From assembly GCA_003342895.1 (NCBI GenBank), contig PTFA01000038.1:1995935-2059934 (forward strand): 64,000 nt of DNA, in the 5' to 3' direction. The notes under the pieces are model-generated. The model did not search any database, was not told the DNA's origin, and was given only the letters and a program-made list of their open reading frames with translations. Source of the DNA: Casuarius casuarius (lineage: Eukaryota > Chordata > Aves > Casuariiformes > Casuariidae). Shown piece after piece: positions 31,351 through 45,699 of this stretch; positions within the stretch are counted from its first letter, which is position 1; each line of letters begins with the position of its first letter. A program made the translations under genes and the position numbers.

Positions 31351-34300
31351 CTCCTGAACCGGACTATCAACTGTCTCTGTTCAGGACCATTGAAATGGAG
31401 CTGTAGGAACAGATTTTCTAGAACTGCATGACCATGGGGCTAAATAGAAAACAGTGGTGTATAAGTCAGATAAATATAGCAAGTCTGAGGAGAGATGAAG
31501 TGTTTGAGGTGTTGTCTGAGGTGGTAATAGAAGACAGTGAGTTTTTGATGAGTAATTATGGAGGTGGGAGGAAAAAGGGAAGCGATAAATCACGTTGAGA
31601 CTGGAATAGGTGTTTTATTATGTATGATTGTATTTGAACTAATGATTAAGACAAAGAACCTCTCCAGGCTTTCAGACTGTGCTTATCAGTGTGGAATCTA
31701 TTCATGTTACTCCACAGCTAATTGTAAATATTGTGGCTTTGTTAGGGTGCAGTGATCTTTTGCTAAATAGCTTCATAAATGCTCAAATGTTAATCCTGTG
31801 ATGTGTTATTAACGTGGGTACTGTACCTGTGTACTTTAATATTTTAAGCTACATAGAAAAAGAAAGGCCCAATGGAAGCAGTGTAGAGATCAGAGAAACA
31901 TAGGAATTGGTACCGTTGTATCCAACACAATCTCTTCTCTACAATTCAATATGAATTTTTTTGTCCTCATAGTGGAAGAGCAAGTTCCTAATCTTCAAAC
32001 AGTTTGTAAACAGAAGAGCATGTCTTCTAGATACTTTTCTTTAGCTCTCATCACTGCATTACTTAATGCTCACTCTGGAAGGAGAAATCTACTTGAAGAA
32101 AGATCTGCCATAGAGGAATAAAACTGTATATTTCCAGAATTTTTTTCACCTTCAAACTGTTCGTAAACCACTGAAGTAATAAAACACTTGACTAGCACTG
32201 TGTGGTTCAAAGAAGCGTTTGAAAGGGCCTGGTCCATGCCCTTTGAAACCTCTCCATGGACTTCTGCTGGCCCTGAGCTCAGCAATAATCAGCCTTGGAA
32301 ACTGAGTTAGCTCCTGCTCTTAACTCCGAACAGCCCATCCAGGCACACAGTCAGCCCATTGGCAGGCAACAGCTTAGAAACTGCTTTTCCCTATTGCAGT
32401 AGTTTTAAGGATTAAATAAAGAACTATCATATTCTCCTTTATTGTAAAGCTATACTTTTCACCAACACTGAATTCGCCCAGCTGAGGTGAAGACGGAGTA
32501 TGGGAATTGCCAGGCTCAGTCTGACCTAAGCCTACCTAGAGTCTGTGGTATAGAGTGGCACCACACTCTCCATAAGAAAATAGTACAGCTTGAAGTAGAT
32601 ACTTTTCTAAATTTTTGTTAGCTTAACTATTATATCTCTGGATATCCTTATCTACATAAGCAACAAATCTGTCTTTGAATGTTCTGGCCAAAGGGACAGC
32701 CTGTGGCAGTAACTGCAGCAGTTGAAATGACAAGTGTAGTGAAAAAATATTTCTTTTATCTTTAGTTCTGCATTTGCTTTTTTTCATTTTCTGAGGGCAA
32801 AAAAAACATTGTTATCACATTCTGTGAGCACACAAAGCTCCCTGTTCTCATTTTCCAGAATGCATGCTATTTTTGACTCTGGTAGTCACCTCTTTTCTAA
32901 GATAAAAGATCTCCATTTTTTTCAATTGCTCTTCATATTAAAGTTTTCCCAGTCGTTCTCGTTACCCACTTCTCAATGCACTCTGACCCTGCAGCTACCC
33001 TACTGAAAGGAGTGCTGTGCACTGTCTTCCAGATGAGACAAACCACTGATTTATAAGCTTGTACATCTTTTTTCTGTATGGTCCTGCATCCAGTTCCTCG
33101 TACATCTTAGTATTACGCTTTTGCTCTATCACAGTCTCACAGTAAATAAATTGTTGGCTGAGAATCCATGAAAACACCCACATATCTTACCTGAACTGAG
33201 AAAGGAAATTTAGAACCTGAGAAGGTTATGGGTGGTTCAGATTTTCTTCTTTTTGTCTTACTTCTCATTTTTACAACATCATATCCCATTCTGCATTTCA
33301 CTGCTCATTTTCTTTGGTGGGATAGGCCTCTCTAATGTTCCTCATTCAGTCCTGGTCTTGGACTTGATTTACCTGGAAAATAATGTAATATCAGTAGATT
33401 TTTGTCACCTCTCTGCTCACCTTCTCTTTCCTTTGCACTTATAAATGTAATAAACTCATGCAGACACAGTCCTCTGTTAAACTTCTGAGATATTACACAT
33501 TGACTTTTCATCCTTAACCTTTGTGTTCTATCTCTCAGTCAGTTTTTGATCCAATTTGTTTGTTTTCTTTTTACCATAGTACAAGCTGGAGTAGTTTCTT
33601 CTCTTTTCTGGTGGGTTTAAGCATCTGTCTATGATCATAAATGCATTCAACCTTTGTAGCAGCTTTTGATTTGAATTCCATTGTGTGAAACCTATCAAAG
33701 AAAACCTTCTACAAAACTTCAGAGAGCACACTTAAGCATTTTTGCTGCTATTGATGTGAAGCATACATCTAAACAAGTGGCACTAAATATGCTTTTAGTT
33801 ATGCACTATAAGCCTACAGTTCTTAAAAGTATAGGCCTGCGTGACTGGTCAGACACAGAGATGTGGAATGAGATTATTTGAAGATTGTTAAAAGCCAGCA
33901 TACATATTTATTGCTAGTCATGGTCTTCTGTTTCATCCTCTCTGCCGCAGAGACACGGGGTGGCATAATGCAGTCAGAGGCATCTTGAGACCTCGTGGAC
34001 TCAGCACAGTCCCCAACCCAATTTGACAGCCCTGGTGGAGTGTCCAAATTCTCTGCTCCCCCTCTGGCCTGCAGCTCCAAATGCTCCTGACATTCATTTC
34101 CTTCCCTCGGCCCTTACTGGCAGGATTTTCTGGATATTGAGGATCTTGGAGGCTTTTAGCTTTGTACTAATGCGCTGAAGTGATCTGTAGCAGAGGGTTC
34201 GATTTGATATTTTTTACTGGCTTTTTCTCAAAGAAGGGAAAACCTAAGTTATCAAAATGGAAAAAATTCTTTTCTATGAATGTATGGAAATTACATCCTT

Positions 34301-35000
34301 CGCTTGTGTTGAGTGTGGGGAGCAGCAGTCTACCCTGACAGGAGCCTACCAGTGGCACTCGAGCAGAAAGAGACCAGTTCCCACCGGAAGCTTGTTGCGT
34401 GTTTTCCTAGGACTTCCTCCAGCACCTCTGTATCTATCTCGTGCAGGCTGGCCGTTGCCCAGAGAAGGCCCTGAATCCAGGGCTCTATAGCTACCGTGAA
34501 GGTAGTCCATTTGTGTATGAGACCTTCAGAAGAAGTCGGCCACTTGGACTCTGCCGCTCGCCTCATGTCCTCGTGATTAACTCCTTGTGTTCCTTTCTTA
34601 TGTCAAGTTTGGAAAATGTCATTAGCGCTGCTTGCAGGGTCAAGGGGCAGGAGATGGGAGGGAAGGAGGTGCCCAGAGGAGTGTGAGGGAAGGAGACACC
34701 TGGATGAAAAGCCGTAGGGAAGAGCAGGGTGCCCCAGAGCCAGTAGCACCCGGCAGAAGGGAGGACATCAGCAAATGCCAGGGGAGAGGAGAGGCACATC
34801 CCCTGTCAGAGGGTGAGCAACAGGAGAATAACCGATTATTATAATTATTTGCTACCCCTTTTATCAGGAAAGAACTGACTGGCAGTGCCATTTATTCCCG
34901 AGCATTCTTTCCTAATAATACCCTTAATACAGTATGTTCCATTGCTTTTGTGAGAGGCATGTTTTTCATCTTCAAACTCAATTTCATTTATTAGAGATTT

Positions 35001-35019
35001 CACTGTGTGTGACACAGTG
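35001..35019. repeat. Palindrome CACTGTGT-GTG-ACACAGTG
   Basis: Two perfect 8-bp arms flank three bases within an AT-rich stretch. The arms contain GTGT/ACAC cores similar to T-box half sites, but not the full AGGTGTGA consensus. Confidence 0.7.
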
Positions 35020-38000
35020 TGCACACAGCAAGTGCGGTAAGGATTCATTTTAATTATTATGTATTACCAGGAGGTACAGTGTGTTTGTGCCGGTGGGCGA
35101 AAGGGTGAGGAGGGAGTGTTATCTATTTTGTTTCTGTGTCACGTATCGCAACCGTAAGAGGATGGGGCTTTCTGAATTGCATTGTAAATTTGGAATATGG
35201 ACATTTGGTGGCTGTCAGTGCTCTGCGCCAGCAGTAGTGCAGGGAGAAAGTCTCCCAACCGGCATGCACTCGTGTGGCTGGAATAAATAGTCTGAGATAA
35301 CAGACACCTCTCTGAAGTTTTTGTTAGAAAGTCAGCCAGAGGACTCTGCTCTGGGCAGTGACTAATGATATGTGAATGCTGCTCATTATGCAAGTATGCT
35401 AATATATATATTTTTCAAATCAGAATGAATTAAATATGTTGCAAGACGAATCAAAATATTATTTGATCTGGGTCTTACAAGGAGGAATGGAAGCTAGACC
35501 CAGGAACTATTCATTATAAGCTGACACTAACCGTTTTCATTTTTCTGAACTGGGAAACATATAACTTTCCTTTGGATAGAAATGAGGAGGACTTTCTACA
35601 CTGCAGCTGTATGTACACAACTGGCTTTCTGTTCAGTGGTGTAATGTGGGTGTGGAAAGTATAACATGGAGCATATTTTTAATTGCAATAAATTATCTAT
35701 TTTTCAGGAAGTTTACAGGAAGGGTTTTTTAAGCTTGGCAGGTGGAGCCATTTGAGTATTTGCTCAGACAACTCTACTAGAGCTTGGCTAGTTACCTCAT
35801 CCTGTGCATTGCTTGCTTCGTAGGTGTGGAAGGGAACAGTGTGGAAACTCGAAAGATATTGATACTTTGGAAATAGGGTAGAATAGAGCAACTCATGGTG
35901 TCATATGAAAGGAAATGTGCTGATGTAGGCTCATCTTCCTAACACTGTTGCAAGCGTAAGCTTTAAGGTACCACTAATGGGCATGGTTTTATCAGGGCTG
36001 CTATCAAGCTTCTTGGTGTCCCTGGGCATCCAGGAGCTCTGAGGGTGTGGGAGAGATTAGAGTTATAAGGGGGGAAAGTTAGATGTTCAAACTAGAGCAC
36101 TTGGGAGCTAAGGGGACATTGAAATTCTTGAAATTCTCAGTCTCAGTTATACCAATGCCAAGCCAGTAAAGCATCATCCAACTGAATCACTCTAGGTTAA
36201 AGCAAATGTAACTGAGAGCTGGATTAGTGGCCGTTATTTCTTGGGCTGTGTTTAGTATTAGGTCCTTTTGCTGGTGAAGGGGAAGAGCAGACTTCCCCCC
36301 CCTCCACAGTCATCATGTTTTGCTGTCTGGGCTCCGTATCACATCTAAAGAAAACAATAAAGAGCAGCAGTGGTTCTGACAAATAATAATGTAGGTATAA
36401 AGTAAAGTATAACAAGTGTGAAGAATGATACTTGTTTTTAACCCTTTCCCCCAAACAATTAAGGGAATTCATTAGAGTAGTGTTAACTCTGATGCTGCAG
36501 TTGTATTCATATTAGATAACATCAACGCCAGGGAAGATGTGAGCAGCATTTAGACGCATACTGTAAGTATTTATTGGCAACAGAACCAGCCTAGAAAAAG
36601 TAATACTAAGTCAGGAGCTATGGGGATATGGAGTCTTACTATGTTTTTATAGGGCTCAGACTTGATAAAAATGTGCATATGTTTTGGAAAAGATAGCATC
36701 TGGTTATTGGAAAATATATTTCTGTTGAATTTTTGACTGCTGAGTGCTGTCAGGAAATGTTTCATATTATTGAAAAATAGATAGGTTTATCTGGCATCAG
36801 TGGAGTAAATAATATGTGACCAACCAAAAACTGATATGAAGCCAGTGTAATTCTGAGCATTTTTATCTTAGTATGATCAAGTAGTTATCTTAATCTATAA
36901 ATTCCTACAGGAAGGTTCCTAAGAGGCATCTTATACAACATAATTTTGACATCAACATTTTACTAAAGCAGGTAGAAAAATATCAAACTTTCACTTTGAA
37001 AAAAAAGTCCTATTGTGTAAAGATTATGTATACATATGCAAGCATGAAAACTTCATTGTTTTGGCTTGATTTTACTTAAAACATTGAAAAAAATTCTAGT
37101 ACAGAGGTTTTCTGTTTTGTATTTTCTCTACTCTTTTCTTTTCCTGTTTTGTTTCCTACTCTTCCCAACTAACGAGCAGAAACTTTTAAGTGAAAAAACT
37201 AAGAAAACAAAAAAAATCAAACCAAGACAATGAAAAAGTCATTGCTTTTTTCATAAGGTATGTATTGGTTTGAACAGTCTATGCTTCAGAGATAAACTAA
37301 CATAAATGAAAAAGGAGTTTTATGCTCTCTGTTCATGTTAGAGTTAACTGGTAGAAAGCCAAGGTTGTGAGTTAACATGGTACTAAGGTAGTTTGTTCTA
37401 AAAGCAAGAGTCATGGCTGCTTCTTAAAGACCTCTTATACCATTGCATGCCTGATAGAAGTCCAAACCAACTTGCTTTGAATGACAAATTGACTTTCGTG
37501 AGCATTTTTGATAACACAACAATTTTTCTCTTCAAGCATAATACTCTAATCCCCCCTTCATTTATCAGTAGTGAATTAGTAATTAGCTCTTCTTCAGACT
37601 GAAGTTTGGCACGGTCACTGCAAGACTTCATTACACAGTTGCAGACTCCATGGTGTAGATAATCTCTCCCAGCAGCACTGAAGCACTGATTTCTCAGCAT
37701 GCATTTCACAGAGCTCTTTGGCATCTACTATGTTGCTTGTTTTAGAAATGTAAATGTTTAAGTCAGCAGCAGATGACAGAGTTTTGTGTATTCTTAAGAT
37801 TTGAAAGCTCACCCACACTACTGTTTCTTGCTTGAACACACGTCTCCCCTCCTTCCTTGCTTCCATGCTCTGACTCCATGCTAATCTCCTGGCTCAGCTG
37901 ACCAGGAATTGTTGGTTCAGTCTTCAACGGACTGGCGCTGTGCTCCAGGGCTGCAGTCATACTTAGAAGAAAGAGGTCGACACATAGCAAGGAAGAATTG

Positions 38001-40034
38001 TATAGCATTACTCAGCGACTTGAAACAAAAGAGATAAGCGAAAAGACAAGACAAGCTTAAGGCACAGAGATCATAACTAGAGATGTGATGAATTCAAGGA
38101 TTCAGGTTTAAATCAGACTTGGGCTCCTTGTTAGAAGGATGCCATAGTTCAACCAAAAGTCATGGCGTTCTGCAGGAATTACTGGGTGAAATTTTAAAGT
38201 CTTGTGGGGCAGATCAGCTTAGACTGCCACTATGGTCCTTGTGATCTTAGCATTTAAAGTATGAAAGGTTGAAATTCCTAGGGAGTTGTGCATGTTTGCG
38301 AAGTTCAGGGTACCCCATGTAGTGATATCATCTCAACAAGGTGCACAACCTCTGCAGTTGATTGTCTCTATTGTCTATGGCAAGGCTGTGCCATATTTCT
38401 TCCTTATCCAAGAGGCTAATGGGTTTGTATCACTAGCTGTACATATCCCAAATAAGACACCATCTGTCCTGAAAACAGCAGAAGTCTTTCACCAGCAGAA
38501 CTGGGAAGCGATAGCAAATGTAACTCCTCAGCCTCCTCTTCTCTGTGGAGATGGTTCACAGATCTTTAACCATATCGAATACCTTTACGTTGCTGTCAGT
38601 CAAGACGTTTAGATAGAAAGACCACATATAAGATAAAGTGGAAAAGCATACAGTCTGAGCAGGATATATACTGTGATGACTTGTGAACACCATCACATGC
38701 CCTTGTAACCACAAAGCTCATGGACAGTAATTCCCTCTTGGCATGCATCAGGGCAGGGCTTTTCCACTGCTCGCAGCTTACTCAGAAAGCCACAGCACAT
38801 CTGTTCGATGGCTTGAGCCATTGAGCATTCTTTGCATAGCTTGCCTGGATAAGCTGTCACTCTTGATTTTTAAAACATTTCACAACATAGGGTTAGCCTA
38901 GAATGGAGAACCTCTTTTGAGCATCATCTGCAGAGGCCCCTCTGCTCACAAACACATGCTGCGTAAGGCTGCCACCATCGTGTCCTGTGTCAACAAGGCA
39001 TCATGTCCTGCTGCAATAAAGCACACCAGTATCTCTACCCTCTATCAATAAGCTTTTGGCCTGTCTTGCATATGTTATGTTTCTAAATCAGTGCTTTTAT
39101 CCTCTCTTCTTTGCTGCCCTTCAGATTTGAGAGATGCTCCTTAGAACACTTCTTTCCTTCAGATCCTCTCTTTTTAACTGTTTTTGCTAATCCTTTTGAG
39201 AAGTTGGCCTCCTGTTCTGTTTCTCTGAATTTTAGACTTCCCTGTTGGCTGGGGGATAGGAGGGGGAGTGTGTACGCAAAGGCTCTCATTAGCCTTGGGA
39301 TGCTAATTTCCTTAAGCCTCATTGATAGTCAACCAGGGAATGATCTAGAGCACTTAAAATTTAGCTGGCTGCTCTCAGTGTCCCTCGAGAAGTGTCTGTC
39401 TCTCTCCATTGGCATTACAGATGGCTGCATAGATAAATATTTGTATTTATGAATACTTCCTTGTTTGATCTTTAAAAGGGTGTGTTTTTATGTTTCTTTT
39501 GCTTTTCACTGTCTATTTCCTATGGTGAACAGAACCCCTCAGACTGGGGGAATGGGATGCCTTTTTAATATTATTACATTTTTATCTTATAGGTGGTTAC
39601 CTTTTTAATCTATGAGTCAAGAAATTCTGTCACAGACTTCAATTAATATATATCTCATCTATTTAGAGTCTAAAAGTTATGAGCAAAGTGATTTATTGGT
39701 TTCACTAGACATTGCTGTATGGAATTCAGCAGCATCGTTCTCATTTACAGTAGCTAGGAGCTATGTTTCCTTCATCCCTACAGCCCTCTGCCACCTTATT
39801 AAATGGGTCAGTTTTTTAATAGAAAAGGCAGCTACTTAAACAGCTTTTAAAAGATATCTTTGTTTTTTACAACTCAAAAGTTAAAATTAGCAAAACAAGG
39901 CAAAAGCATTGAATTCATCAGATCTCTCAATTACTATTCCTATTGTGTATGCTAATACACATAGATAATATATGTGAATGTTATCATTTTGGGAAAGTAC
40001 TTGTTAAAAAGTAGTTTCTTCATTTCCGTTGCAG

Positions 40035-40098
40035 TGAACTACTTCATAAAAAATGGTACAGAAGATGTGTTACTTTGCGGCAATAGCACTGATGCTGG
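40035..40098 (+). CDS. SCN5A: SCN5A exon 8: extracellular turret (residues 310-331)
   Basis: A 64-bp micro-exon between two very long introns. It completes a split codon as Val310 and encodes [20 protein letters not shown] plus the start of a Gly codon. It is part of the S5-P extracellular loop of domain I, with sequons N316-G-T and N326-S-T and conserved Cys324. Human SCN5A has [20 protein letters not shown] here as I recall, so it is a clear match. The acceptor is ccgttgcag and the donor GG|gtaagt. Phase 1 in, phase 2 out; length equals human. Confidence 0.97.
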
Positions 40099-41323
40099 GT
40101 AAGTGCTTTAAAAATATCTTCACTTCTGTTTTATTTTTTCGCCACGTTTTCTTTCAGTTCTGTCCACTTCTCACCAGCACGAAGTAGACATTTCAACTTA
40201 CTGGTGTCAGTAGTAGTAAGAGAAAAGATAACAATATAATGCACAGTAAAACGATTTTCTGAACAGCAGTTTGTATGTGTCACTTATTCAGGCCTAGAAT
40301 CTTTAGAGGCATTACTACAGCTCTTGTTCAATGCATTTAATTTTCTCCTTAAGAAAGTAGTGACGACTAAGTAATGCTTTGGCTAAGTGGAGAGTATTTT
40401 AAAGGAAATTGAAGATGAAACAGAAAAGCTACGGGGAATCTAGATTGATAATGAATTGTTGGCTTTTGGCAAAGGAGGATGAACAAATTAACAAACACAA
40501 GTTTCTTGTTACTCTCCAAACCAACGTGCCTTTGAAGGGGGAAGGTACATACACTGTTGTGCACAGTTCAGGTAGACTATGTGTGTTTCCTTTTCTCAAA
40601 GTATAGGCAGCAAAGAGATCCAGAATAATTACTGTAGTATACTGATTTACTCTATGTAAAGGACTTCTTTCATATCCTTGCCACCTATAGATACAAACTG
40701 CTCCTTCTTTATCCAGTCCTCAGCCTCTGAGCGCATTGTCTGGGTGCGCGATTAGATCTGGCAGGTTCCTGTGATCTTGAGGGACAAGGAAGAGCTGAGC
40801 TGGGATGGGGAGAGATGGGGTCTCCTGTGGGCCAGAGGAGGTTATAATCCATGCAGAGATTCTTGGCTTCCGGAAGTTGTAGGAGAAGGAAGAAAGGAAA
40901 CCTTAGACTGGTGGGATGGATGAGCTTTTGATCTAAATATGAGAGCATGTTTGAACCAAAGGGGTGGAGGCGAGGGCTTGTGTCAGGTTAGGGAAGAAGG
41001 TGAAATGATCTCATTTCAGAGGACGATGCTTTAAGTTGGTAGAATTAAATGTGAATGAGTGAAAAAGTTGGGGATTAAAGTAGGAAAAACTTAATGTGAA
41101 AACAGGTATGCATGCACAAGGACACAGCAGACAGATGAAGGCAAGAAAAAATATAAACTTGCTTGTGGTCAGGACTGGGAGAAAAGCCATGGGGTGCCAG
41201 AGAGAGAAGCTTTGCTTTCTGCTGCCACTGTTTATATCTGTATTTACATAAAACAAAGGATAAACTGAAGTGTCAGCCTTCCCTCTGCATGTCTTGCATG
41301 CCTGATCTGTATTGCCAGTCTAA

Positions 41324-41430
41324 TTTAGACTGTAAGCTCCTTGGGCAGAGGGCCATGCTTTCCTCTTTGTTTGTTCCAAGGAAGGTACAATGTCAGCATT
41401 CATTAATTAAGTGCTTTGTTGATTGTAATA
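41324..41430 (+). mobile_element. L2-tail-like ancient retroelement fragment
   Basis: TTTAGACTGTAAGCTCCTTG is followed by GGCAGAGGGCCATG, then CTTTGTTTG, GTACAATG and TTAAGTGCTTTGTTGA. This order (TAGACTGTAAGCTC-TTG-GGCAGGGA ... GTAC ... AAGTGCTTG) is that of the 3' tail shared by L2 LINEs and their SINEs in amniotes. Divergent and short, so a very old copy. Confidence 0.5.
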
Positions 41431-44400
41431 CATTGCATTTATCCAGGCTCAGGCTGGACTCCAAGCCTACCGGGATATTTCCTGGGGATCCCAGGATTTG
41501 GCAGTCTACCTATGGCAGTGGACTTCAGCCTTTGCTAGCCTATTGACAGTAATATTGAGCAAGAAATGTTCAACACGGCAACAATATGCTGCGCATCATG
41601 AAATATTATACATTGTTCTCCCTGATGACCTGAGCTGTGCTGGTGGCAGGCTGCTAATGTCACAAGCAATGTCAAAGTGCTCATTATGTTATGTGTAGTT
41701 TGTGAGTCATGGCTGAAGGACTATTGCGCTAGAATTGCCGAAATGACAGAAGGATGTATGGATTTAAGGATTGGGTTCCAGCAAAACCAACCTTGTTTCC
41801 TTCCCTAGAAAGTCAATAAATTGCGACATGTCAGCAAGAAGCCCTGCTTACAGCAAGTCCCCTGCGGAGGCTCTAGGGCTGTGAGAGAGTCACATCCCAA
41901 AATAGCAAGGGAAGAACTTCCAGACCACCATGAAGAGGAAAACATCACCCCCAGGCCCAGAGTTCTAGCACTTGTTTTGATAGATGTATCAAAGCCATCA
42001 GTGTTTGTGCCATTAAGGAGAACCAGTTTTCCCATTGCTCATCAGCTCTTTCCTCTTCAGCTTCTTGCTGACTTAGATAGGTATTTCATACCATAGGTTA
42101 AGGATTGGTTTTAAATGCCTAAGAATGGGAGCAAATACCCCTACTGTTTTTCAGCTCAGGGTTAGAAAGTGTTGTCTCATCTGCTGTACCTTGCACTGAG
42201 TTCCTGCCTATCATCCGCTCCCATTATTTAAAGAAATGAAGGTCATTAAGAAGATAATTCTAAGGCCTCAGGGAAGTTAAAGTCATGTATTCATATCTGT
42301 TAGGATAGAAAGACCATCATTTACAGGCTGATGTATCTAACAAAGTGGGACTTGTTTTCCCATATCCTTTCATGGTCAAAGCCCAACATGGCCAAAGAGC
42401 AAGTGAGTTCAATAGCAAAACACATGGTCTGAATAGGTGACATCTTTTGTGACAAGCTGCACCACAGGATCAGGGAAAGTGAGTTAAGAGTGGGTGGGTA
42501 CCTCAGATTGTGGTTCCCCTATCTATTAGCGATGCAATTAATGACGAGTGAGAGTGTCTAAGTTAGGAACCAGCTAATGGGTCAGGTAGAGGAGCAGGGG
42601 AAGACAGCTGGCAAGGCAGCGTCTGAAAGTTCATAGCATTTTTAGATCTTGCTGCTGCCCCTGCTCTGGAATAACCTGAATTTATTAGCTTCTGGGGTAT
42701 GCTGAGGACCCAGAGGAAACGTGGGGAAGGGTGGTGTCATGTGTGCACTCCTGCAGGGATTTGTTGTTAGAGTGAGGGATATCTGTGTTGTGGCCGAGAT
42801 ATTAAATCTCGAGGTAATTGACAAAACCACTTTAGTGCATTTTTAAAAGCAAGTTAATGACACTCTGAGGTTTGGCTGGTTGCTGTTATTATAGAAGAGT
42901 AAAAAAAAAAAAATCTAAATAAATCTACTATGGCAATTATTAGGTGATGAGACTCAGATGGTCTGATGTAAGAGTGTTTAGTGATGGAGACTGCAACCTG
43001 AGCTGGAACAGCAGGCCAAAATCAGCAGGGAAATGATCATCAGTGGATGCTATATCACAGACAACCTAATTATCTCAAAGGTGGGGGCTTTATTACATTA
43101 CTAGGAGGGACTGTTTTCTGAACAAGCACCCAAACTGCCAATAAAGCAGGAGGTAATGGATCTAGCTGATATTGATTTTAGTTCAGAAGGGATTTGAATA
43201 GATGGATGTCACTCAGCAGCAGCAAACATAACATGTGTCTCCAGTACTTTACCTGGCAGATGGAAGAAAAAATATTTATTTATGGTTTCAGGTGTGCTCA
43301 AGCACCCTTGAGGAGCTTCTTTAAAAATCACGTTGCAGAGACACAGCAGGAGTGTCAGGAAGAGGGCATAATTCTTGGCCGCACAGGGCCAACCTGACTG
43401 TGGGGTTTCTCATGTGATACCTCAGAAACTTTCTTCCGGATGCCTGAAATTTGATTTTTCTTCACTTAATCAAATAGAACTTTTGTGTTGTTTTTGTTTT
43501 GTTCATCCGACTGCATTTTTTCCCCTCGATGTACTGCCGTAACAAGTAGAATTTGCTTTGTATTTACCAGGAACAAAGAGTCCAGTGGAAACAAGAAGTA
43601 ATGTTTGGAGTAGAGAGAAAATCAAATGATTGTGATCAAAGATGTTCTTTGGCTCAAAGTGAATGCTGGTGACGCATGCTCAGTGTTTCACAACAAGCAC
43701 ATCCAGAGCACTACGTTAATGGAAAAATCCTCTGCTCTGAGACATGTGTCACAGATTGGTCAGACACTGGAAGTGGTGCTAACAGCAAGCCTCTTTTAAC
43801 AAAAAATGTAACGCGGTATTTACAGAATTATTCACATTTCTAGTTCTAGTTTTGGGGTTAGATTTGGATGTTCTTTTAGCTATGGCTGCCCTGGGATTTA
43901 TCCCAGTTGATTCTCTTTGTCATTTCAGCTACTTTGATTCGATTTGTTTAAAATAAATGGGGAAATCTCAGTTACTCTGATTTTTCAAAGGCATTACAAA
44001 TTCTCCTATTAAGCCTTGCTGTTTAATTCCCAGTTTAGCAGCTCATCCAATTTTGAGCACCTTAAGTCCTGAGGAAGGTCCAGTACAATGATGAAATGGC
44101 TGGAAGACCTTAGCTAAAAGCAGGAGCTGAAAGCTGCTCTAGCCTCCATGAAACTCAGTGTTAGCATCAGCCGGGACATCATCAGTTTGCAAGCGCTGTG
44201 GGAAGAGAAGATGGTAGAGTTGCCCCTTGGCAGCAAGCAGCGCTATACCCTACCGTGCAAAAGTGGCCCTTGAGGGCAAACTTGCCATATATCGACAAGT
44301 ATTTACGGGGAGCTCTAGGGTGATACTGCCAATGGCAAAACCCGTAGCCAGACCCTTTTTTTACTCTTTTGCAATGTGCTCGAGGACCAGGCCTGGGTGC

Positions 44401-45699
44401 TTCATTCCTGCCCCGAGTGATGGCACATGGTCAACACCAGGCAAAATGGCCAGAAAGTCTTCAAAGGGCACATATGTCAGGGAGACATGGCCTGATCCCT
44501 ATTTTTAGATGCAACCGAGCATCAGCAGCACCTCTGCCAGGTATTGCCCTGCTGTAATCGCTGGACCGAATCCCCTAGAGAGTGGTCTGCGGAAAGCGTT
44601 ATGCGTCATGCTGCACCGACCGGACTTGTGCCGCCAGTGTAATTACAGCGTGCTCCTTATTGCTGAATATTAACCATTCATTTTGATAAGATGCCCAATA
44701 CCATGGAGTCTTTCTTCCTGTCAGACTTAAGGGGGCTGCAGCAGCTTGGAATTATCTGTCCGCAGAAAAGCAAGATATATTTCAGCTCTAAAGCAGTTCC
44801 ACTTTTATGCTGTTGTAATTTCACTGGGACATTTTCCTACTGTGTTTAGAAGGCTGGTTTTTTTCCTCCTGAGCCTGAAGGTTCGGAAGAGCAATAGAAA
44901 CAGCAAGGAAATTTGTCCATTAGGAGAAACAGAAATGGGCAAAATGCTGTGAATGTGCAAAGTAAACAAGCAGAAAAAGAGCTACTTACCTCTTTGTTCT
45001 TTTCACTTTTTCACTCCTAACTACAACAGGGAGCCAGCTTTTTCAGCAAAGTGTGTGTGTTTTAAGTCAATTGTATCCTCTTCAGATCTCAAGGTCAGAC
45101 TGCTTGTTTTTTTTTTTTTTCCCCCTCTCACATGATATGAATTGTATATTCAGCTCGTGGGCAGGAATAGTCTACAAGATTGTACCGACAATGAAAGTGC
45201 ATTTGCATTGTGTCTGTACTGATATTACCAAAAAGACTAGTGAACAGGAAGGAAAAGCAGCCAGTAAAGCTACTTCAGGATGTAACAAGAAAGCACCTTT
45301 GACAACTGCATCCTAGTAACTGTTGCTATAGAAACTTTAGCTACCTTTATCCTCCCTATGACCTTGATTTTTCTTAACAAGGTACATTAATGCAATGTAC
45401 AGAGTGGGGCAGGATTCTGTACGGTTTTGTAAATCCTGCTGTGACTGAGCTTATTGCTTGCAGGGCACATAGAAGGGACCATGTGATACAATACTCCACA
45501 AAGTTTTTAAGGGAGTCCTAACTCTTTCTACAGCATCACTAGGAAGGGGCGGGGGGGAAAGAAAAAGAAAAAAAGAAAAGCTTTGTATCCTTTTGTTGTG
45601 TTGTGGCATTTTACTAAGGTAATTAATACCAGAACATGAAACCACACCAGATACCTGTTTTCGTAGTTACCATGAGTACCAAAAGCAACATTTCCACGC

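Larger units (their letters stand above)
24841..40034 (+). other. Intron between exons 7 and 8 (15,194 bp)
   Basis: The largest intron in the window. It contains a short TTTG repeat at its start (24876-24896), an AT/TG-rich block (31231-31350) and a small palindrome at 35001-35019. A slightly GC-richer stretch lies near 25.8-26.5 kb and another near 34.3-34.8 kb; neither has a recognisable gene. Short reading frames on both strands throughout lack conserved motifs and are taken as chance. Confidence 0.83.

Noticed and set aside
38286..38612. 108-codon plus-strand frame
   Set aside because: No recognisable family, no splice-site support, and nothing with similar composition nearby.
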